Shown in pieces: positions 14,718 to 18,966 of a stretch of 18,966 bases of DNA. How positions within the stretch are numbered: the first letter of the stretch is position 1; every line of letters starts with the position of its first letter. The notes under the pieces are model-generated. The model saw nothing but the letters and a program-made list of their open reading frames with translations, did no database searches and was not told the DNA's origin. Both the position numbers and the translations under genes were made by a program. This DNA comes from Flaviramulus sp. (GTDB lineage Bacteria; Bacteroidota; Bacteroidia; Flavobacteriales; Flavobacteriaceae), in the NCBI GenBank assembly GCA_023255235.1, contig JALRJA010000384.1, forward strand, positions 1 to 18,966, given 5' to 3'.

Positions 14718-16472
14718 TTAAAGTTTTGTGTAAGTAACTCCTGCAGCTATTAAGTCATCTTCAGAAGGCCCATAAAAATTTGTCGCAAAATCTTGATTAA
14801 ATTCGGCTAGTAGTTCTGTATAGTTGATAGGCGAAAAGGGTTTATTCATTTGTAAAGGACTTAATAATGTATTGCCATTTTGTAAAAGAGAAACGGCTGC
14901 TGTAAAACCAACATTGTTAAAACCACTTTCTGATAACGGTGGATAAACCATTCTCTCTGGTATTTCAGACCAGTCTAGCCCTGTTGAACCATCTGGACTA
15001 AAGTGAGCAATTATTGGTAACATTCTAGTTCTTTTTTGTAAACACCATATATCATGACCTTGATTGAAACTAGCTAGCCATCTTTGTCTTACTATTTTAT
15101 CTAAAGGGTTTGCCGAAATACCGCTTGTTTGAACACTATATAAATCTTTATCTCCTAGGCTTGAAGTTCCCCATTTAACGCCGTCTTGTTGTAGGTAATG
15201 ACTTAATTTTGATGCCACTCCATATTGTGCAAATGAGTTAGCAATACCAGATGTATAATATTGTTCAGCTGTTCTATTTCCGCCCCAACCTTTTAATTGA
15301 GCTTCTGCCCGAATAAAATACATTTCAGATGCTGTAATTATATTAAAACTCATATCTTGAGCCATAAAGGTTTCTGTTTTTGGTCTACAATAATTTTGAT
15401 TAGGAATTCCATTTAAAATATTATCATTTTGATTTAAATTCCAGCCATCAACCAAACCATTGCCTCCTAAAGGTCTTCCAAAATATGCTAATTCATACCG
15501 GACTCTAACTTTTTCTGTTGAACCTGATTCAAAAACTGAGTCTATAACCTGAATAGGATTACTTGAGGGTTCTATAATTTCAAATAATCTTGGATCTCTA
15601 TATGTTTTTAAATTTAACATATAATGAAAGTTCACATTTGGCACAATATCATTTTGAGGGTTAACAAAGATATATCTGTCATAATTGAAAGACCAGTTTT
15701 GTTGTTCACTACCCCATTTCATGACCGCATTTTCAGCATTCACATTGATTAGTGCATCTTCATTTTGTATTACTTCAGTGCCGTGCTGTTCTGCTAAGGT
15801 TGGAAAGCCCTCAGAAATTCTAAGAGCTATTTTTAAACGCAGACTGTTTGCAAATTTAATCCATAATTGGTTATTGCCATTAAAAATAGGATCTGGTAAT
15901 AATTGGTCACCATTAAGATCTATATTTTCACCAGCTTCTTTTAATAAATTTAATATATCTGTATATATATACTCTTCTGTTGAATAATTGGTGGCGTTTA
16001 AGCCAAGAGAAGCTTCTTCATAAGGTACACCACCAAATGTTGATACCAGTACAGAATAGATATAACTTTTCCAAATTTTAGCAATGAGAACTCTATTTTT
16101 ATAATCTAGATTGTCTGAAAATTTATCAATGATTTCTTGATTGTTTTTTATGCAATCTACATAAAACTGCCTCCACCAATTATCTAATTGATTTTCATTG
16201 TAAAAGAAATTTGGGAACTGACCTCCTTTACCACCATAATAGCTGGCATACATCATAAACATTTGATCATTCATATGACCGCCAACTAAATCAAGTGTGC
16301 TTTTTACAGATCCTGCAAATAAGTTTTCAGGAGCGGCAGAATTAAAGGCATTAGGATCAATATTTAATTCGTCAAATTGGTTTGTGCATGATGTGATTAC
16401 AATAAATGCAAAGAGCAAGAATAGACCTTTTAAAGAATTATTATGTTTATTTAATTTTTTCATTTTTTTCAT
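14718..16472 (-). CDS. susD: SusD/RagB family outer-membrane lipoprotein (SusD-like_2 type)
   Basis: SusD proteins form the extracellular lid of the SusC transporter and bind oligosaccharides. This 584-residue protein has a lipoprotein signal, FAFIVITSC, with C29 as the lipid-bearing residue. The mature start TNQFDELNIDPNAF is characteristic of the SusD-like_2 subgroup. Further SusD blocks are WIKFANSLRLKIALRIS, ASEMYFIRAEAQLKGWGG, RQRWLASFNQGHDIWCLQKR and the late ERMVYPPLSE. The start at 16472 (MKKMKK) lies 2 bases after the susC stop codon; M4 would serve equally well. The ligand cannot be inferred from sequence alone; the neighbouring enzymes point to a sulfated mannose-rich glycan. Confidence 0.96.
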   Translation of the reverse strand: MKKMKKLNKHNNSLKGLFLLFAFIVITSCTNQFDELNIDPNAFNSAAPENLFAGSVKSTLDLVGGHMNDQMFMMYASYYGGKGGQFPNFFYNENQLDNWWRQFYVDCIKNNQEIIDKFSDNLDYKNRVLIAKIWKSYIYSVLVSTFGGVPYEEASLGLNATNYSTEEYIYTDILNLLKEAGENIDLNGDQLLPDPIFNGNNQLWIKFANSLRLKIALRISEGFPTLAEQHGTEVIQNEDALINVNAENAVMKWGSEQQNWSFNYDRYIFVNPQNDIVPNVNFHYMLNLKTYRDPRLFEIIEPSSNPIQVIDSVFESGSTEKVRVRYELAYFGRPLGGNGLVDGWNLNQNDNILNGIPNQNYCRPKTETFMAQDMSFNIITASEMYFIRAEAQLKGWGGNRTAEQYYTSGIANSFAQYGVASKLSHYLQQDGVKWGTSSLGDKDLYSVQTSGISANPLDKIVRQRWLASFNQGHDIWCLQKRTRMLPIIAHFSPDGSTGLDWSEIPERMVYPPLSESGFNNVGFTAAVSLLQNGNTLLSPLQMNKPFSPINYTELLAEFNQDFATNFYGPSEDDLIAAGVTYTKL

Positions 16473-16474
16473 TT

Positions 16475-18966
16475 TTAAAAGTCAAATTTTAAATTAATCC
16501 CAATTGTTCTAGTAGGTAAAAACGAACCGTATTCAATTCCTTGTCCATTTCCAGAGGTTGTTTGAGATTCTGGATCAATTCCTTGAGGTGTGTTTCTGTA
16601 AATTGTCCACAAATCTCTTCCCACAAATGATGCTTTTATTGTTTTAAATGGTGTTTTTTTTAAAGCGTTTTGTTTTAAAGTATAGCTAAAAACAACTTCT
16701 CGTAATTTCACATAAGAAGTATCATAAATCCATCTCCTTTGATCTTGAAGACCATCAAATCCATATTGCATTGGATCAATGTAAATATTTTGATATATAA
16801 TATTCCCATCGGCATCTCTTTCTGCCACCCAATTTCCATCGGCATCTTGTACTGCAAAAGCAGCGTTTTCATAGGCTCTTCCTTTTGCTCTATCGGTATC
16901 ATTATATGAGTTGCCAAATAAACCAATACCTCTTCTTTCATTGTTATTTTCCCCTAAAATAGAATTTGAAAGAATCCAATCGTCTCGTCCTGGTAATGAA
17001 TATGAATGAATTCCATGGTTAACAACTTTTGACATGGTTCCTGAATATAAATCACCACCCTTTTTTACGTCTATTAAAAAATCGAAACTAAATCCTTTAT
17101 AAGATAAAGAGTTTCTAATACCTCCTATCCAATCAGCTTGAGCATTTCCTAAAATTTGATCTGATTCTACACGAATTCTTCCATTTGCTTGCAACAGAGT
17201 TACTCCTGTTTCTGGATCTGTAGCAGGTACATTACCTCTTAACATCCCAAAGGGTTTACCAACTTCTGCATATACACCTACGTTGAACCAACTTCTTAAT
17301 AGCAACCTATCAATGCCATCAACTAATGAAACAACATTTGATCTATTTTGAGACCAGTTTATATCTGTTTTCCATTTAAATTTTTTGTTAAATATTTTGG
17401 CAGACATAAACACCTCCCAACCTTTGTTTTGAATTTCACCCGCATTAATAATATTTGATGAAAAACCTGATGTTGGGGTAACTTGCACAGGAATTATTTG
17501 ATTGTTAGTACTTGATTGATAATAAGAAACATTCATTGATAGTTTATTTTTAAACAGTTTTGTTTCAAAACCAAATTCTGTAGACGATGTTAACTCTGGT
17601 TTTAGGTTTTCATTATTTTTTTGAGTTTGTAGAGCTAACCAAGGGTTTCCATTATAATTGCCACCAAAGTTATAAGTATTTAATACTCTAAAAGATCTAG
17701 TGTCATTTCCTACTTGTGCAAAAGACGCTCTTAATTTGCCAAAAGTTAATAGTTTATTTCTGGGTATAAACTCTGAAAACAATACTGCTCCGCCAATAGA
17801 AGGATAAAAATATGAGTTATTATTTGATGGAAGTGCAGATGACCAGTCGTTTCTTGCAGTAACATCAAGGTAATAGGTTTCTCTATAACCAAGAGAGAGT
17901 GAGCCAAAAACAGAATTCACTCTTTTGTTATCAGCAACTTCTCTTATAATAGGAATATCTTCTGTGTTAAATAAACTGATAACATCTCTTACAATTAATG
18001 AATTAATTACAGAAATTTGATTTGAGAAACGCAAATCAAATCGGTTTACACCAGCAAGTGATACTATTGAAAAGTCATTAAATTTTGTTTCGTAATTTAA
18101 AATGGCTTCATAGTTCCAGTTTTGCCTATCTGAATTTGTTTTAATTAATAAGCCATCAGGGTCATATGCAGCTCCTTTATTGTTAAACTGAAAATCACGT
18201 CTGGTATTTATAACACCATTTACTTTTGTAGATAAGTTTAATCCTTTTAATAATTCCCAGTTAAAACCTACATTTCCTACCAAATTGTTTGATTCATCTT
18301 GGTTAGAGTTTTCATGTAAATTCCAATAAGGGTTATTAAAAGGGCCATTGTAGGTTAAAGCATTGTTGTTTAAATCTTTGTATGGAAGCAAATTTCCTTC
18401 AAACATATCAGGCCTCATGAACATGTAATTATTAGCAGGGTTTCTCTCACTACCATTTTGATATAATCTATTGTTTACTTTCAAATTAGTGTATAAAACA
18501 CTCATATTTGTTTTAAGCTTACTTGATAAATTTTGAGAAATTCTAAGGGTAAAATTATTTCTTAGTTGTTGTTCCTGCCTTTCCATAACATGATCGCTAA
18601 TAGTATTGTTATAAGCAAATCGTACAGAGCCTTGTTCATTTCCTTTAGAAACCGCTATATTATTAGTGAGCACAGACCCTCTTTTATAAAGTTCTTTAAC
18701 ATTTTTAGTGTATGGCTGGTAAATAGTTTGTTCCCCATTAAAACCAATAACTTCTTGTCCTGCAAAGGGCATTCCATAAGCTCTTACATGTTGTCCAATA
18801 GTTGGTAAGCCTGTTATAGGATCAATATCTCCTGTATTACGGGCTAACCTACCAGAGGCACCACTACCATATGCATATTGATAATTTGGATATTCTCTAT
18901 TTGAAATGACTGAGAAATTTGAGTTTATAGATACATTTATTTTGCTATTATCTGTAATTCCTTTTT
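16475..18966 (-). CDS. susC: SusC/RagA family TonB-dependent outer-membrane transporter, C-terminal part
   Basis: The frame is open from the right edge to the TAA at 16475 and gives 830 codons. An ATG at 18772 is internal: in-frame coding continues upstream (GITDNSKINVSINSNFSV, then NYQYAYGSGASGRLARN), so the gene starts outside the window. The signal peptide, carboxypeptidase-like domain, TonB box and most of the plug are therefore not seen. SusC hallmarks are KNVKELYKRGSVLTNNIAVS, the many alternating beta-strand segments (YRETYYLDVTARNDWSS, SIGGAVLFSEF, ASFAQVGNDT), TSSTEFGFETKLFKNKLS, SYKGFSFDFLIDVKKGGDLY, and a C-terminus ending LPTRTIGINLKFDF with the terminal aromatic of outer-membrane barrels. 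It imports oligosaccharides together with the SusD encoded 2 bases downstream. Confidence 0.96.
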   Translation of the reverse strand, partial: KGITDNSKINVSINSNFSVISNREYPNYQYAYGSGASGRLARNTGDIDPITGLPTIGQHVRAYGMPFAGQEVIGFNGEQTIYQPYTKNVKELYKRGSVLTNNIAVSKGNEQGSVRFAYNNTISDHVMERQEQQLRNNFTLRISQNLSSKLKTNMSVLYTNLKVNNRLYQNGSERNPANNYMFMRPDMFEGNLLPYKDLNNNALTYNGPFNNPYWNLHENSNQDESNNLVGNVGFNWELLKGLNLSTKVNGVINTRRDFQFNNKGAAYDPDGLLIKTNSDRQNWNYEAILNYETKFNDFSIVSLAGVNRFDLRFSNQISVINSLIVRDVISLFNTEDIPIIREVADNKRVNSVFGSLSLGYRETYYLDVTARNDWSSALPSNNNSYFYPSIGGAVLFSEFIPRNKLLTFGKLRASFAQVGNDTRSFRVLNTYNFGGNYNGNPWLALQTQKNNENLKPELTSSTEFGFETKLFKNKLSMNVSYYQSSTNNQIIPVQVTPTSGFSSNIINAGEIQNKGWEVFMSAKIFNKKFKWKTDINWSQNRSNVVSLVDGIDRLLLRSWFNVGVYAEVGKPFGMLRGNVPATDPETGVTLLQANGRIRVESDQILGNAQADWIGGIRNSLSYKGFSFDFLIDVKKGGDLYSGTMSKVVNHGIHSYSLPGRDDWILSNSILGENNNERRGIGLFGNSYNDTDRAKGRAYENAAFAVQDADGNWVAERDADGNIIYQNIYIDPMQYGFDGLQDQRRWIYDTSYVKLREVVFSYTLKQNALKKTPFKTIKASFVGRDLWTIYRNTPQGIDPESQTTSGNGQGIEYGSFLPTRTIGINLKFDF

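Noticed and set aside
16475..18772. ATG at 18772 as the start of the SusC gene
   Set aside because: The frame stays open to the window edge with typical SusC sequence before this ATG and without a signal peptide after it, so it is an internal methionine.
1..18966. tRNA, rRNA, CRISPR arrays, insertion sequences, transposases, att sites
   Set aside because: No cloverleaf-like gene, regular spaced repeats, transposase motif or terminal inverted repeats were seen in either strand.

Overview
The window is an AT-rich stretch (low GC by eye, not computed) that looks like a marine-type Flavobacteriia / Bacteroidota genome. The evidence is a SusC/SusD pair, lipoprotein signals of the Bacteroidota kind, and tightly packed one-strand genes of the sort found in polysaccharide utilization loci (PULs). 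Every gene I can support is on the minus strand, so transcription runs from position 18966 down towards 1.

In transcription order the locus holds: a SusC/RagA TonB-dependent transporter (start beyond the right edge, 18966-16475); a SusD lipoprotein of the SusD-like_2 type (16472-14718); a GH99-fold lipoprotein that lacks the family's catalytic glutamates (14709-13630); a GH71/99-like lipoprotein that keeps them (13586-12279); a GH92 alpha-mannosidase (12292-10004); a FucP-like MFS sugar symporter (9992-8694); two type I sulfatases (8642-7053 and 7049-5409); a small secreted helical protein (5328-5008); a hairpin-plus-U-tract terminator (about 4976-4955); a second, divergent GH92 enzyme (4922-2664); and a third sulfatase (2652-1063). 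After a roughly 330-base gap with a candidate promoter and an inverted repeat, a further secreted beta-helix protein starts with GTG at 728 and runs off the left edge.

Read together, this is best explained as a PUL for a sulfated alpha-mannose-rich glycan, such as an algal sulfated alpha-mannan or mannoprotein glycan. SusCD would bind and import oligosaccharides, the GH99-fold lipoprotein may bind glycan at the surface, the GH71/99-like enzyme would cut internally or debranch, three sulfatases of different active-site type would remove sulfate esters, two different GH92 enzymes would release mannose, and the MFS carrier would take the monosaccharide across the inner membrane. The substrate is an inference from enzyme families; nothing in the sequence proves it. 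No regulator, sulfatase-maturing enzyme, kinase or isomerase is in the window.

The most unusual element is the pair of GH99-clan proteins side by side. The one directly after susD, where a surface glycan-binding protein (SusE-like) normally sits, has the catalytic ExxE glutamates replaced by Asn and Phe. It may be an enzyme fold reused as a glycan-binding protein.
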